Below, one piece after another: positions 35,778 through 45,663 of a stretch of 64,000 bases of DNA (position 1 is the stretch's first letter; every line of letters begins with the position of its first letter). Origin of the DNA: Bacteroidota bacterium (lineage in GTDB: Bacteria; Bacteroidota; Bacteroidia; Chitinophagales; Chitinophagaceae); NCBI GenBank assembly GCA_023387985.1, contig JAEWHC010000009.1, positions 806,001 to 870,000 of the forward strand, written 5' to 3'. A program made the position numbers and the translations under genes. Under the pieces are notes generated by a model. That model was not told where the DNA came from and made no database searches. It saw nothing but the letters and a program-made list of their open reading frames with translations.

Positions 35778-38700
35778 TTAGTTCACCTTAATGATCTTGT
35801 GAACTTCAGTTCCACCATTTGAAGACACCCGGAGAAAATAGTAACCGGGCATCAGGTGGGATAAACTGATTTTTTCTGTAAATCTTCCACCTGTTTTGTC
35901 AAATTTTCCCAACATTACCTGGCGCCCTGCAATATCGGTTACTAAATAATGATAGAGCTGATGTTCAATGCTGGTCCCTTCAATGGTTAATTCATTCTGG
36001 ACAGGATTTGGATAAACTACAGTAAAGAAATTGTTCGCGCCGTTTTGTATCTGCACGGCGATACTATAATAGAGCCGGCCGCTTTTATCTTTCCGTTGAA
36101 TGCGGTATATCAAAACCGGTACTTTATTGAAATTAACGGCATCCGAAAATTCATATACTGCCACATTTGTATTGTTGGCTTTAACCGTATGCACCGTTTG
36201 GAAGTTCCTGCCTGCATCCAGGGAAACTTCAACCGAGTATTGGTCAACTTCAAATTCATTGAACACTTCCCAGGTTACCCGGTTGGCAGACCCGGATTGT
36301 ACAGCTTCCACCCGGGTAAAGCGTGCGGCGGGATTGTACGTAAATCCCCCGTCCGTTATGTAGAATTCCGAGAATTCGTGGACCTCAAATTCCGCATAAT
36401 AGCCTTTGTCATAGGGCACGAAAAGGATCTCATCGTTTGATATGGTGGAATGGCTTCCGGAATTGTTGTTTGCGAGTAGCCCATCTTCCTTTGCGGGATC
36501 AATATCTGTATACCGGGTAATGTTCATATGAGTATAATCCACAGGTGGTTTACAACCGGCACAGCCAATTGCCTGGCGCATTGCTTCCATATCGGCATCC
36601 CGGAAATATAAGCGGACTTTGACGGGATCTGTATATACTTCCGCCTTCCCGGTTTTGATGGTATAACTGCGTGGTAAATAATATTGCCGGCCATCCTGCC
36701 TCACCTGCGCGGAGTCAAACCCCTGGACAGTTACCTGAGGTATGTTGTTGATCCCGGGATTGATGGAAATGATTAGTGCGCCCTGTGTTGAAAAATCATG
36801 CCATTGATCGCCGCTTATACTTTTGGTTACAGGTTCTGTCATGGCCATAGTGGTGGTTGGCGCAAGCTGATACATCGGCTGGTTGCTGTAAACATGGATG
36901 TCATCCAGGGCAATGCCATTCCTGGAGGTACCTACATCTGTGCGGAAGGCAAAACGCAACCGGATCTGGCTAAGCCCGGAAGGCAGCTCATGCATCGCTG
37001 CTTTCCAGTAATTCCGGTTTGAGAAATACCATGATTGATATGCTTGCCGGTACCAGTTCAGACCTTCATCAGCCCTTCCCAGCTTAGTCCAGGTTTGACC
37101 ATCTCCTGAATATTCCAGCCAGAAATGATCGCAAACCTGGGATATCGAAGAACAATCTTCGATATCCTCTGTAAAGGCAAAAGCAATGGAAGGATTGGTT
37201 AATGCGGCAATGTTGATGCAGGGAGAATAGAGATAACTGTTTTCGTTGTCATTATAATTGCCTTCCAGGTTGGTTGTCCATACTTTTTCACCACTTGCAG
37301 CGTCTTGCAGGCGAAGGGATTGAGGTGTACCGTACTGCCAGCTGCTGTTGATCCCTTCAGCAAACCAGTTGCCATCGTTCAATTCAAAATTTTCAAAATA
37401 AGGAGATGCAGTAATCAGCGGCTGATTTCTGATACGTTGATGAAGTGTATCGTTTTCTTTGACATTATCTGTCACCAGGTCACTCCAGATAATTATCCCG
37501 TATTCTTTCAGTTGCGTGAATGAAGCTTTTTGATTGAACGTAAATTGTATGTCGCTATTGGCCGGGATATTGGGTATGATTTCTGAAATGATGGGGCCAT
37601 TGTCTATACGATATTTCACCGGGATATTGGAAATGGCCTGCGCCATACTGTTGCGGATTTTCACCGTTATTGCGGAATTTTCTGTAAGTCCGCAGTTCAG
37701 CGGTGCCGGGGAGGCCAATTCTTTTAACTGAATATCATCCTTTGCCAGGTACAACCGGATGTTATCGAAACTGATTCCGGAAAAACGGGTAGGATCACTC
37801 ATGCTGTATGCACCTTTTTGACCAAAACGGGCCTGGAAAGAAGACGTAAAAACCTGGTTATTGTCTGCAAGGATCCTTGCAATATCCAGGCTTTGGCTAT
37901 AAGTATACACACCTGGCAACCTGTTTTGGAGATCGTAAAAATTCACTACATCAATCCAGTTATCCTGGTCGCTGCCTCGAATGGCAAATCGGTTTTTGGC
38001 GTCATTGGTCAACTCACCATGCTGGGCAAACCAAAAATCCATACGAACCGCATGTTGCGTGTTGTAGCTGCTGAGATTATAATTGCCTATGAGCCTGTTA
38101 TAAGGGTTGCGATTTGTGGGTTCGGCTTTTTTAGCGTCCAGCGTTATGGCCCGGTTTCCATTCAATGGAACATCTGGAGTAGCAGCTGTTCGCAACCGGT
38201 CAAAGGTTCCGTCTTTTTGATAATCCCACCGTGTGTTGCCGCCAAAACCCATTTCCGGGTTCAGCAGTTCTAGCCGGGGCATTTGTTCAAATCCTTCAAA
38301 AAGCGGAGCGGAGAGATCAAATGGCAGGTTAGCCAACTGCCGGAATTGATGCCGTAAAGTATCGTTATAGGGATTGTTGTCTGTACCTTGAAGATTCTTC
38401 ACTATGGCGATAAAATCATAAAGCTTAGGCTGGCTGAGATCAAGATTTTTTATTTCAACCTTTTTGGAGGAACCGGGATGGATGGTTGCAGTATCGGCAA
38501 AATGCATTGGTATGCCATCCAGCCATACATTTAGTTCAAATCCCTTAATGGGTTCATCATCTTTATTTGCGATTTCCAGTTCCAATGCCTTGAAATTGCT
38601 AAGGGAAGTAGAAGTAAATTGCCTTCCGGCAGACGGCAATATGCCTCCTGCAAGTGCAAGATCACCATCGCTGTAAATCCCGGTACAGTTCCCATAATCG

Positions 38701-41150
38701 GGTTTATGTTGCACGGCTTTGCTCCACCATCCCGCTCGTTGGCCCAGTAATGGGAGAACAGCTGCATAATAGGTAGAATCGGGATTAAGGCCACGCAGGG
38801 TAAAGGTTGTTGCATCCTGCGACAGATCAGCCACAGGCTGCATTACCGGGCCCATTTTTAACATCACGCGGTAGCCGGTTGCACCCGTAACGGGAGTCCA
38901 CTTAATTTTCATAAACTGCCGGCATTGCTCTTCTGCAGGAGCAAGGGTGGATACCACGCTGCGGATTAATGTAAATTTACCTGAAACCCCAACGTGTGCA
39001 GTTCCGTTGCGGCGAATTCGGAGCTGGGCATCATTTGATGGCAAACTGGTATCTGGTCTCCATTGAAATATCCTTTCAGCAGCAGCAATATTTTCGGAAA
39101 TCGTTTTCCAGGTGTTTCCGCCATCCAGTGAATATTCAAGAGTAAAACCAGTTCCATCATCACCTGTATAATCCCAGGTTACCGGCAAAACATCGGCAAT
39201 GTTCCAGGCGCTTTTGTTTACCGGGTTGCTGAGTTTTATGCCTGCCGGTAAGAAATCGTAAACCACAACAAAAGGCTGCAGATTTCCGATAACGTTCTTT
39301 GCATTTATGCTGATGGTGTATTGGCCGGTAGCAGGCTCGTTAATTACAACTTGTTCAGCATTATTTATGTGGTCTTCGCCTTGTACGGGAGCCAGGCGAA
39401 CAGAGGCTGAGTCATTTTTGAGTATAAGCGGAAGTTGTTTTTGACCACCGGGAGATGTAACCGTGAGGTTGAGGTCGTTTACCAGCGTTTTTGGATTAAT
39501 GATTGAGCCTGGAAGATCATGCCAGTAAAGCATGACTTTGAGCCGGCCGGTTTGAGCGGGTACATCAATCCGGAATTCCTGCGTCTGCCCATGAGCGATT
39601 TGGCTTTCCTCGTAATTTTTGCTTTCAAGCATCCTCAGGCTGTTTTCCAGGTGCATTACACCGAATCCGAACCGGTAATCGGGCCCTGGCCCCCTGGGCT
39701 GGTAAGCGCCGTTGAGCAGCAAAGCCTTTACCAGGTCACCACGCGGATCAGCATTATTATTTAATTGCCGGTAACGCTCATAAAGTAAGGTTAGCCCCCC
39801 AACCACCTGTGGTGCTGCCATGCTGGTTCCGGTCATATCAACATAAGGACTGCTCATGCTGAAATTGCCATTCAGGCTCCTTACATTTGTTCCATAGGCC
39901 ATAATTTCCGGTTTGATTCTTCCATCGCGGGTAGGACCACTGCTGCTGCTCGGGCCTATATTGATGGCATCTATGGTGCGGCCAACGGAAATATTGTTTT
40001 TGGCGGATTGATAACCCGATAAGATGGTTCCATAGCTCTGGGGTAAACCACTGCAGGTGATCTGTCCGTCATTGCCTGCCGCGAAAACATGCAATTGCGC
40101 GGGAAGTTTCCAGGCCAGTTCATCGAGCATACGGCTGTCAAGATCATATGCTCCCGCTACAGCACATTCGCCCACTACCGAACCATAACTGTTGTTGGTA
40201 ATCACCATGCGGTATTCGCTGAAATAACGGCTGGCATTTGACCAAATACCGCCGAACCAATCGCTTACCACGAGCGCAAGTGGCGCGTAACCCCTGAATT
40301 GGGGATCAATGATGCCAGCGCCGGCTATGCTTCCTGCGGTATGGGCACCATGTGCGTTTACAATGCCTGGGGTATGATTCAAAATGCGGTCGTAAAGATC
40401 CGGGTGCAGGGTGGGGTCGGCATCATCTCCAACGCCTACCGTAATGCCTTCACCATTCAATCCTCTTCCCCCATCAGCAACCGGGGCATTTAATGAATAG
40501 CTTCGGCTGATGGCGCGGCTGGTCTTGTTCAGGATCTGTGGCTCTGGTTTGCCTGCTTCCACATATTGAACAAACGGGAGGGTGGCAAGCTTTTCCAGTT
40601 CACTTTCCATTATCCAGAATTCATATACACCAAGATCAGCAACAGATCTTTCCTGTGGAATAAAACCGCCCTCCCGGAAAGCTTTTTGGGCAAGGCGCGC
40701 ATCAACCCCTTTCGCAATCAGCACCCGTACCTTTTTTCTTCCGTCTGGTGCAAAGGCATAAACCGGGAATTGTTTTTGAAGCAGTTGGGCTTCCAGTTTA
40801 TTCTCCATTTTCAGCGGGGCAATCTGCTCCAGCCCCCAATCGTGCATCAACCCCGCAGTCGGATATTGGGCTGAACTGATAAAATAAATTCCGGTTTCCA
40901 GCTGTTCTGTAAAGATTTGGGCTGAGCTGTTCGCATTGGGCAACCTTCCAGCTTTAGCCAGAAAAAAATACCGCCCTTCAAAAGGCTCGGATATTGATGC
41001 GGAGATCTTTTCTTGTGCTTCGTTTTTAGCAATCCATGAAATGGTTGAACCATTGGGCAGTGGTGATTGCGGAGCCTGGGTGGAACCTGGGGATGGGTTC
41101 CAGAACAAAAGCACCAAAAAGCAGAAAAGTGCATTTCTTGCAAGAGTCAT
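35778..41150 (-). CDS. Very large subtilisin-family (S8) peptidase secreted by the type IX system
   Basis: 1790-residue secreted serine peptidase. A signal sequence of about 25 residues (MTLARNALFCFLVLLFWNPS...) and a prodomain-like region precede the S8 catalytic domain: Asp near 242-244 in VGVGDDADP (the usual DTG is altered), His267 in NAHGAHTAGSIAG, oxyanion Asn360 in FAAGND, and Ser443 in TGTSMAAPQV. Downstream are a P-domain-like segment, a fibronectin-type-III-like stretch at about 760, and repeated MAM/jelly-roll-like parts. The final 75 residues (VVYPNPVQNELTIEGTS on) are a T9SS type A sorting domain, so it is exported to the surface or medium. T9SS components are not in this window. 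Confidence 0.92.
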   Translation of the reverse strand: MTLARNALFCFLVLLFWNPSPGSTQAPQSPLPNGSTISWIAKNEAQEKISASISEPFEGRYFFLAKAGRLPNANSSAQIFTEQLETGIYFISSAQYPTAGLMHDWGLEQIAPLKMENKLEAQLLQKQFPVYAFAPDGRKKVRVLIAKGVDARLAQKAFREGGFIPQERSVADLGVYEFWIMESELEKLATLPFVQYVEAGKPEPQILNKTSRAISRSYSLNAPVADGGRGLNGEGITVGVGDDADPTLHPDLYDRILNHTPGIVNAHGAHTAGSIAGAGIIDPQFRGYAPLALVVSDWFGGIWSNASRYFSEYRMVITNNSYGSVVGECAVAGAYDLDSRMLDELAWKLPAQLHVFAAGNDGQITCSGLPQSYGTILSGYQSAKNNISVGRTIDAINIGPSSSSGPTRDGRIKPEIMAYGTNVRSLNGNFSMSSPYVDMTGTSMAAPQVVGGLTLLYERYRQLNNNADPRGDLVKALLLNGAYQPRGPGPDYRFGFGVMHLENSLRMLESKNYEESQIAHGQTQEFRIDVPAQTGRLKVMLYWHDLPGSIINPKTLVNDLNLTVTSPGGQKQLPLILKNDSASVRLAPVQGEDHINNAEQVVINEPATGQYTISINAKNVIGNLQPFVVVYDFLPAGIKLSNPVNKSAWNIADVLPVTWDYTGDDGTGFTLEYSLDGGNTWKTISENIAAAERIFQWRPDTSLPSNDAQLRIRRNGTAHVGVSGKFTLIRSVVSTLAPAEEQCRQFMKIKWTPVTGATGYRVMLKMGPVMQPVADLSQDATTFTLRGLNPDSTYYAAVLPLLGQRAGWWSKAVQHKPDYGNCTGIYSDGDLALAGGILPSAGRQFTSTSLSNFKALELEIANKDDEPIKGFELNVWLDGIPMHFADTATIHPGSSKKVEIKNLDLSQPKLYDFIAIVKNLQGTDNNPYNDTLRHQFRQLANLPFDLSAPLFEGFEQMPRLELLNPEMGFGGNTRWDYQKDGTFDRLRTAATPDVPLNGNRAITLDAKKAEPTNRNPYNRLIGNYNLSSYNTQHAVRMDFWFAQHGELTNDAKNRFAIRGSDQDNWIDVVNFYDLQNRLPGVYTYSQSLDIARILADNNQVFTSSFQARFGQKGAYSMSDPTRFSGISFDNIRLYLAKDDIQLKELASPAPLNCGLTENSAITVKIRNSMAQAISNIPVKYRIDNGPIISEIIPNIPANSDIQFTFNQKASFTQLKEYGIIIWSDLVTDNVKENDTLHQRIRNQPLITASPYFENFELNDGNWFAEGINSSWQYGTPQSLRLQDAASGEKVWTTNLEGNYNDNENSYLYSPCINIAALTNPSIAFAFTEDIEDCSSISQVCDHFWLEYSGDGQTWTKLGRADEGLNWYRQAYQSWYFSNRNYWKAAMHELPSGLSQIRLRFAFRTDVGTSRNGIALDDIHVYSNQPMYQLAPTTTMAMTEPVTKSISGDQWHDFSTQGALIISINPGINNIPQVTVQGFDSAQVRQDGRQYYLPRSYTIKTGKAEVYTDPVKVRLYFRDADMEAMRQAIGCAGCKPPVDYTHMNITRYTDIDPAKEDGLLANNNSGSHSTISNDEILFVPYDKGYYAEFEVHEFSEFYITDGGFTYNPAARFTRVEAVQSGSANRVTWEVFNEFEVDQYSVEVSLDAGRNFQTVHTVKANNTNVAVYEFSDAVNFNKVPVLIYRIQRKDKSGRLYYSIAVQIQNGANNFFTVVYPNPVQNELTIEGTSIEHQLYHYLVTDIAGRQVMLGKFDKTGGRFTEKISLSHLMPGYYFLRVSSNGGTEVHKIIKVN

Positions 41151-41166
41151 TAGCAGCGCAGAAGAC

Positions 41167-41340
41167 TTAAGGCATATTCATTCCTTTGATCTTGAACTTT
41201 GTTTGCTTTTCAGGTTTTTCACCCGAAAGGACCCTTTCTGCACCCATATTTGAGCTTGTTGTAGCACAACCGCGTTTATTGCTTGCACAGGCAGAAAGCA
41301 GAAATCCGGCAAAGGCCAACAGGATGATATTCTTCTTCAT
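41167..41340 (-). CDS. Small lipoprotein
   Basis: 57 residues from ATG at 41340 to TAA at 41167-41169. The first 18 form a lipoprotein signal (MKKNIILLAFAGFLLSAC; lipobox LSAC at residues 15-18, Cys18 lipidated). The mature peptide is short, basic and carries one extra Cys near residue 25 (KRGCATTSS), ending in KQTKFKIKGMNMP. No family recognised. It lies upstream of the subtilase on the same strand with a 16-base gap, and could be co-transcribed with it. Confidence 0.6.
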   Translation of the reverse strand: MKKNIILLAFAGFLLSACASNKRGCATTSSNMGAERVLSGEKPEKQTKFKIKGMNMP

Positions 41341-41571
41341 AGGATGAAAATAAGTAAAAAACCCTTTTCGCGGCCAAATTTGGGGGATCGTATAAATTTT
41401 TTAAAGAACTTTATCAACAGAGGGCATGCATGCGACAGCTAAAACCTCATCGCTATTCGTAGAAATGCCATTGTGCACAAATAAAATTCAAAACAATACG
41501 GGAGAGATAATAACAATTAAAAAGGCTTTAGACGCTTAAGATCTTTTAAAAGGATACTTAAATTATAGAAG

Positions 41572-42132
41572 ATGAAACGCAGAAAATTACTTTTAAGCGG
41601 GATAGCATTGATGCCCCTGTTTTCACTTGGAAAATTTAGACAAGGAAACACGCAAGCCGGAAAACCATTTAAGGTAAATGCCGGAGAGGCAAGATTTGGT
41701 ACACGCTTTACAATGAAAGGAGTAACCACCAACACCCTTGATATTAAAATTTCCGGCAAAGACACAAATGGCGGTTTGGCTGTTTTTGAACAGCAAGGCA
41801 AAACGCCCCATGGAGGTCCACCGCTGCATATACATATTGACCAGGACGAATGGTTTTTTGTAACAGAAGGGGAATATTTTTTTAAATGTGGAAATGCAGC
41901 ATTCCAAATAGGTGCGGGGGATACGATTTTTTTACCTCGAAACATTCCTCATGCGTTTATTCAACTTTCGGAGAAAGCCAGAACAATCGTTTCCTATATG
42001 CCCGCGGGAAAAATGGAAGCATTTTTTTCAGTTACCAATAAATGGACATCACCACCTTCCAAAGAGGAGATTGCGAAAGCATTTGCTGACCATGGAATGA
42101 AGGTTGTTGGAGAGCCCCTTACCTTGAAGTAA
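41572..42132 (+). CDS. Exported cupin-domain protein
   Basis: 186-residue protein beginning with MKRRKLLLSGIALMPLFSLG, a signal peptide of Tat-like or Sec type with twin basic residues. The cupin core has GGPPLHIHIDQDEWFFVTEG, in which three ligands of the HxH...E metal site are visible, then GAGDTIFLPRNIPHAF with the fourth (His). Likely a periplasmic metal-binding cupin; the substrate is unknown. It stands alone, divergent from the small lipoprotein and convergent with the carbonic anhydrase-like gene. Confidence 0.82.
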   Translation: MKRRKLLLSGIALMPLFSLGKFRQGNTQAGKPFKVNAGEARFGTRFTMKGVTTNTLDIKISGKDTNGGLAVFEQQGKTPHGGPPLHIHIDQDEWFFVTEGEYFFKCGNAAFQIGAGDTIFLPRNIPHAFIQLSEKARTIVSYMPAGKMEAFFSVTNKWTSPPSKEEIAKAFADHGMKVVGEPLTLK

Positions 42133-42164
42133 AAGAAAAATGAGCATTCCCTGGAGCCCGGGAT

Positions 42165-42680
42165 CTATGATTTAAACCACCCGCTGTACTTTATGTAATT
42201 GTTCGCGATGCGGTTGATCTCACCTTCGAGCAATTCCGGGGAAACTTCTTTCACTTTTTTGGCCGGTACGCCGGCAAATATGCTGCCTTCCGGCACATGT
42301 GTGCCTTCGAGCACTACGGCGCCGGCTGCGATAATGCTGTTGCTTTCCACTATCGCCCCATCCATAACAATGGCACCCATACCAATCAATACATTGTCGT
42401 GAATGGTGCAACCATGAACAATTGCCCGGTGCCCGATGCTCACCCGGTTGCCGATTGTGGTGGGGTATTTTTGATAGGTGCAATGAATGCAGGCATGATC
42501 CTGAACATTCACCTTATTGCCCATGCGGATGTAATGCACATCTCCCCGGATCACTGCGTTGAACCAAACGCTGCATTGATCGCCCATGATGACATCTCCA
42601 ACTATAGTCGCGTTTTCCGCGATAAAACAGTCTGCTCCAAATTCCGGTTTTTTATCTAAAACCGGCAGAATGATCGGCAT
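42165..42680 (-). CDS. Gamma-class carbonic anhydrase-family protein
   Basis: 171-residue left-handed beta-helix protein of the YrdA/CaiE group. Hexapeptide repeats run from ATIVGDVIMGDQCSVW to AIVESNSIIAAGAVVLEGT. Metal-ligand histidines are visible in NVQDHACIHCTY, ISGHRAIVHGC-type positions (GHRAIVHGC). Many such proteins bind zinc, but catalytic carbonic anhydrase activity is not always present. It is transcribed leftward, convergent with the cupin gene, and separated by 267 bases from the next gene. Confidence 0.88.
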   Translation of the reverse strand: MPIILPVLDKKPEFGADCFIAENATIVGDVIMGDQCSVWFNAVIRGDVHYIRMGNKVNVQDHACIHCTYQKYPTTIGNRVSIGHRAIVHGCTIHDNVLIGMGAIVMDGAIVESNSIIAAGAVVLEGTHVPEGSIFAGVPAKKVKEVSPELLEGEINRIANNYIKYSGWFKS

Positions 42681-42947
42681 CTTTTGTTATTTTGAGTATT
42701 ATTTGACCAGGTTTTATTTCTAAACTTCAAAGTAACGAATTCTTATGCTCAGGCTTGCTGGTTTTGCATTCCGCTTTATTTTTTGCCGTGTTATTTAACA
42801 GCATACCGGAAACGTATTTAGGAAAAAAGAATGCAATTTCATTAAGGTTTCACCAATGAAACAGCAAAAGAAGTTGGAAGCGCGCTCCGGAGTAACATCA
42901 GGTTTTCTGAAGGCAAGCGCATGGTAAAGATTAAATGTATTTGAGAG

Positions 42948-44150
42948 ATGACAAACCGTCAATTGTTTTTAAGGCACCTGGCCCAGACCAGCCCCGCACC
43001 CATGGCCTTGGAATTTTCAAAAGCGGAAGGTGTTTACCTTTTTGATGCCGGTGGAAAAGCTTACCTTGATTTCATCAGCGGATTCAGTGTAATGAATCTT
43101 GGCCATGGCCAACCTGAGGTGCTGGCAGCCATTGAAAAACAGATCCACCAATACATGCACGTTATGGTGTATGGTGAAGTTATTCAATCCCCACAAGTTC
43201 AATACGCAGCGCTGCTTGCCAGCCACCTTCCGGATACGCTGGACATGGTTTATTTCACCAGCAGTGGTGCTGAAGCCACTGAAGGCGCAATGAAGCTTGC
43301 CAAACGCCTCACCAGGCGCCCAAAGATCCTGGCGTTTAAAAACGCTTACCATGGCTCAACACAAGGAGCCCTAAGCATATTGGGAGATGAATATTTCCGG
43401 AATGCTTTTCGCCCGTTATTGCCGGAAATCTATCATCTTCGGTATAATTCAGATGCAGCGCTTGAGGCTATCGATGAGCATACGGCTTGTGTAGTCGTAG
43501 AGATGGTGCAGGCAGAAGCGGGGGCTGTTGTGGCCCGTTTTGAATGGCTCCAAAAACTTCGTACTGCCTGCAACCAAAAAGGAGTAATGCTGATTGCTGA
43601 CGAGATCCAGACCGGATTTGGGCGCACCGGCACGCTTTGGGCTTTTGAGGCTTCTGGCATTGTGCCGGATATTTTGTTGCTTGGCAAAGCTCTGGGTGGC
43701 GGTATGCCACTTGGCGCTTTTATTTCATCACGTGAAAGAATGCTGAAGCTTACCGGGGATCCCGTGCTGGGGCATATCACCACGTTTGGCGGCCACCCGG
43801 TAAGTTGCGCGGCTGGCATGGCATCTTTCCAAAAATTACTCAGCCTGGGCAACGGCCACCTGTTTATGCAGGCCCGATGGTTTGAAAAATTAGCCCGTGA
43901 AATACTGGAGGATATTCCTGCAGTTAAATCAGTTTCAGGAAAAGGAAAACTACTGGCCGTGGAACTCAGGGATGCCGAAACCTGCCTGGAAGCTTGTCAT
44001 GCCATCATCGATGCAGGCATTTTAGTGGACTGGTTTTTATTTGCCCCCCAAAGTCTGCGTTTTGCCCCGCCCATTGTATTGGATAAAGCAACCGCCACGG
44101 TTGCACTCCAAAACATACGTGGTATCCTTGAAAAATTGCCCGCGGCTTAA
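42948..44150 (+). CDS. Class III (aspartate family) aminotransferase
   Basis: 400-residue PLP-dependent aminotransferase of the ArgD/omega-amino-acid group. Visible: TSSGAEATEGAMKLAKRL, AYHGSTQGALSILG, LIADEIQTGFGRTGTLWAFE (Asp to the PLP ring), the PLP lysine in LLLGKALGGGMPLG, and THGGHPVSCAAGMA-like FGGHPVSCAAG. It is not within a biosynthetic cluster, so the acceptor and donor are unknown; it differs from the argD gene in the arginine operon and could serve another amino acid or beta-alanine type substrate. It converges with the esterase gene, overlapping by 4 bases. Confidence 0.9.
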   Translation: MTNRQLFLRHLAQTSPAPMALEFSKAEGVYLFDAGGKAYLDFISGFSVMNLGHGQPEVLAAIEKQIHQYMHVMVYGEVIQSPQVQYAALLASHLPDTLDMVYFTSSGAEATEGAMKLAKRLTRRPKILAFKNAYHGSTQGALSILGDEYFRNAFRPLLPEIYHLRYNSDAALEAIDEHTACVVVEMVQAEAGAVVARFEWLQKLRTACNQKGVMLIADEIQTGFGRTGTLWAFEASGIVPDILLLGKALGGGMPLGAFISSRERMLKLTGDPVLGHITTFGGHPVSCAAGMASFQKLLSLGNGHLFMQARWFEKLAREILEDIPAVKSVSGKGKLLAVELRDAETCLEACHAIIDAGILVDWFLFAPQSLRFAPPIVLDKATATVALQNIRGILEKLPAA

Positions 44151-45052
44151 TTCATAAAACGCTTTCCGATCTCCTCAAGCGCCATTTGCAATGCTGATCT
44201 CCAGTAAGCCCAGGTATGTCCGCCGTCACGTACCCGGAATTCTACCGGAATATTCTTTTCTTTCATTAACCGCACCAGGTTCATATTCTGGTTTAACAAG
44301 AAATCATCATCTCCGCAATCGACAAACAGAAAGGGAAGAGGTACCTGTTGATTACCCATTACCGGGGGCTTATAAGGTTCCATGGCTTTTATCATTTCCT
44401 GTACGGAATGGGCTTTGAAATTGGCCGGGTAACCTTCCGCGTTTACTGGTCCCCATAGTTTGTCGTTAAAGCCCGGAATTATTTCCTGCGGCCGCCCGCC
44501 GGGTGAAGCTGGTTCCATTTCGATAACTGCGGCGCTCATCGCGTAGCAGGCGCTGAACATGTTTTTGTGCCTGAGGGCATGATAAAGTGAGCCGTAGCCA
44601 CCCATACTCAACCCGGCAATGGCCCTGGTATTGCGGTTTTTCATTACCCTGAATTTCTTTTCAGCGGTTGGGATCAGTTCATTGTAGAAAAAATCTTCCC
44701 AGTTTACAGATTTGTTGTAATTATTGATATAAAAAGCATCAATCAGGCCTTCCGGCATAATAATAATCATTTCGGGAGCCTGGCCAGTATGCATTGCATT
44801 GTCTGCGATCTGCAATACATCGCCTTTCGTCGCCCAGTTGCTGTAATCGCCCCACATGCCGTGAAGCAGGTAGATTACCGGGTATTCACGATCGGAGTGA
44901 TCGTATGACGGGGGAAGGTAAATATTGTACCTTACCTGTTTGCCCAGGGCTTTTGAATCTATCGGGTAGGAATGAACTTTTCCATTGTTTTGCCCGGCGG
45001 CAACAAATCCCAGGAAAAACAGGAACAAAAAACTAAAGTGACGAATTTTCAT
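44147..45052 (-). CDS. Secreted alpha/beta-hydrolase esterase
   Basis: 301 residues from ATG 45052, chosen because MKIRHFSFLFLFFLGFVAAG is a clear signal peptide; the upstream in-frame ATG at 45127 adds 25 arginine-rich residues. Esterase fold: VIYLLHGMWGDYSNW (oxyanion region), nucleophile Ser in AIAGLSMGGYGSLYHAL (GxSxGG), and His in RDGGHTWAYWRSA, with Asp in FVDCGDDDFLL. It resembles esterase D and feruloyl-esterase-type enzymes. Exported; the substrate is not known. It lies 44 bases downstream of the YkuK gene on the same strand. Confidence 0.85.
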   Translation of the reverse strand: MKIRHFSFLFLFFLGFVAAGQNNGKVHSYPIDSKALGKQVRYNIYLPPSYDHSDREYPVIYLLHGMWGDYSNWATKGDVLQIADNAMHTGQAPEMIIIMPEGLIDAFYINNYNKSVNWEDFFYNELIPTAEKKFRVMKNRNTRAIAGLSMGGYGSLYHALRHKNMFSACYAMSAAVIEMEPASPGGRPQEIIPGFNDKLWGPVNAEGYPANFKAHSVQEMIKAMEPYKPPVMGNQQVPLPFLFVDCGDDDFLLNQNMNLVRLMKEKNIPVEFRVRDGGHTWAYWRSALQMALEEIGKRFMN

Positions 45053-45096
45053 TTGGCGGAAATTTTCGCCAAAATACAACAAAAAGAAGAAGCGGG

Positions 45097-45576
45097 CTAG
45101 CCGTGCCCGACTACTTTGTCGGCGCAACAGGTAGAAGCAAAAGCTTCAGGTTTGGCTTTAAAAGCAAAACCCATCCCGAGAATGTAACCGGTGGCTTCAC
45201 GCAGCGCTTCATTGCTTTTGAAATGGGGATTGGTATTGATGTCGGCATGCACCTCCATATCCACGTCATACCGTGTAAACAGATCACAGAGTTCGTAGGC
45301 GATCTCAATGCTTCTGGCTACTTCCACAAGCATTCGTTCACGAATTGAATAATCGATCCGGGTGTTTTCGTTATGGATAAACATGAAGCCACCGGCTCTT
45401 TCCCTTAGAAAAACGATTACAGTGGCAAATTCGGTTCCGCTGTTGTAGACCTGGCTGTCTGTACCAATGCAAACTTTGAGCTTGTGCCCAGATTGTGTTT
45501 CGCGGACGATCGCTTCCTCAACGGCCTTTTTGATGGGCAAATGGATCGTATCACCATTAAATTTTCTCCAACGCAT
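45097..45576 (-). CDS. YkuK-family ribonuclease H-like protein
   Basis: 159-residue cytosolic protein of the DUF458/YkuK family, an RNase H-like fold. Seen: LKVCIGTDSQVYNSGTEFAT (first strand with acidic residues of the fold), RERMLVEVARSIEIAYE, and DMEVHADINTNPHFKSNEAL. The family is widespread and conserved but has no established substrate; an RNA or nucleotide-related role is an inference from the fold. In a leftward run after the CoA-binding gene (87-base gap) and before the esterase. Confidence 0.85.
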   Translation of the reverse strand: MRWRKFNGDTIHLPIKKAVEEAIVRETQSGHKLKVCIGTDSQVYNSGTEFATVIVFLRERAGGFMFIHNENTRIDYSIRERMLVEVARSIEIAYELCDLFTRYDVDMEVHADINTNPHFKSNEALREATGYILGMGFAFKAKPEAFASTCCADKVVGHG

Positions 45577-45663
45577 ATTCTGTAGGTTTTCTAAAATTAC
45601 CTTTATGCGGGAAAAACAGCGGCTATTTTTCTTTATTTAATTGTAAACATTTGTGGAAAGCGT

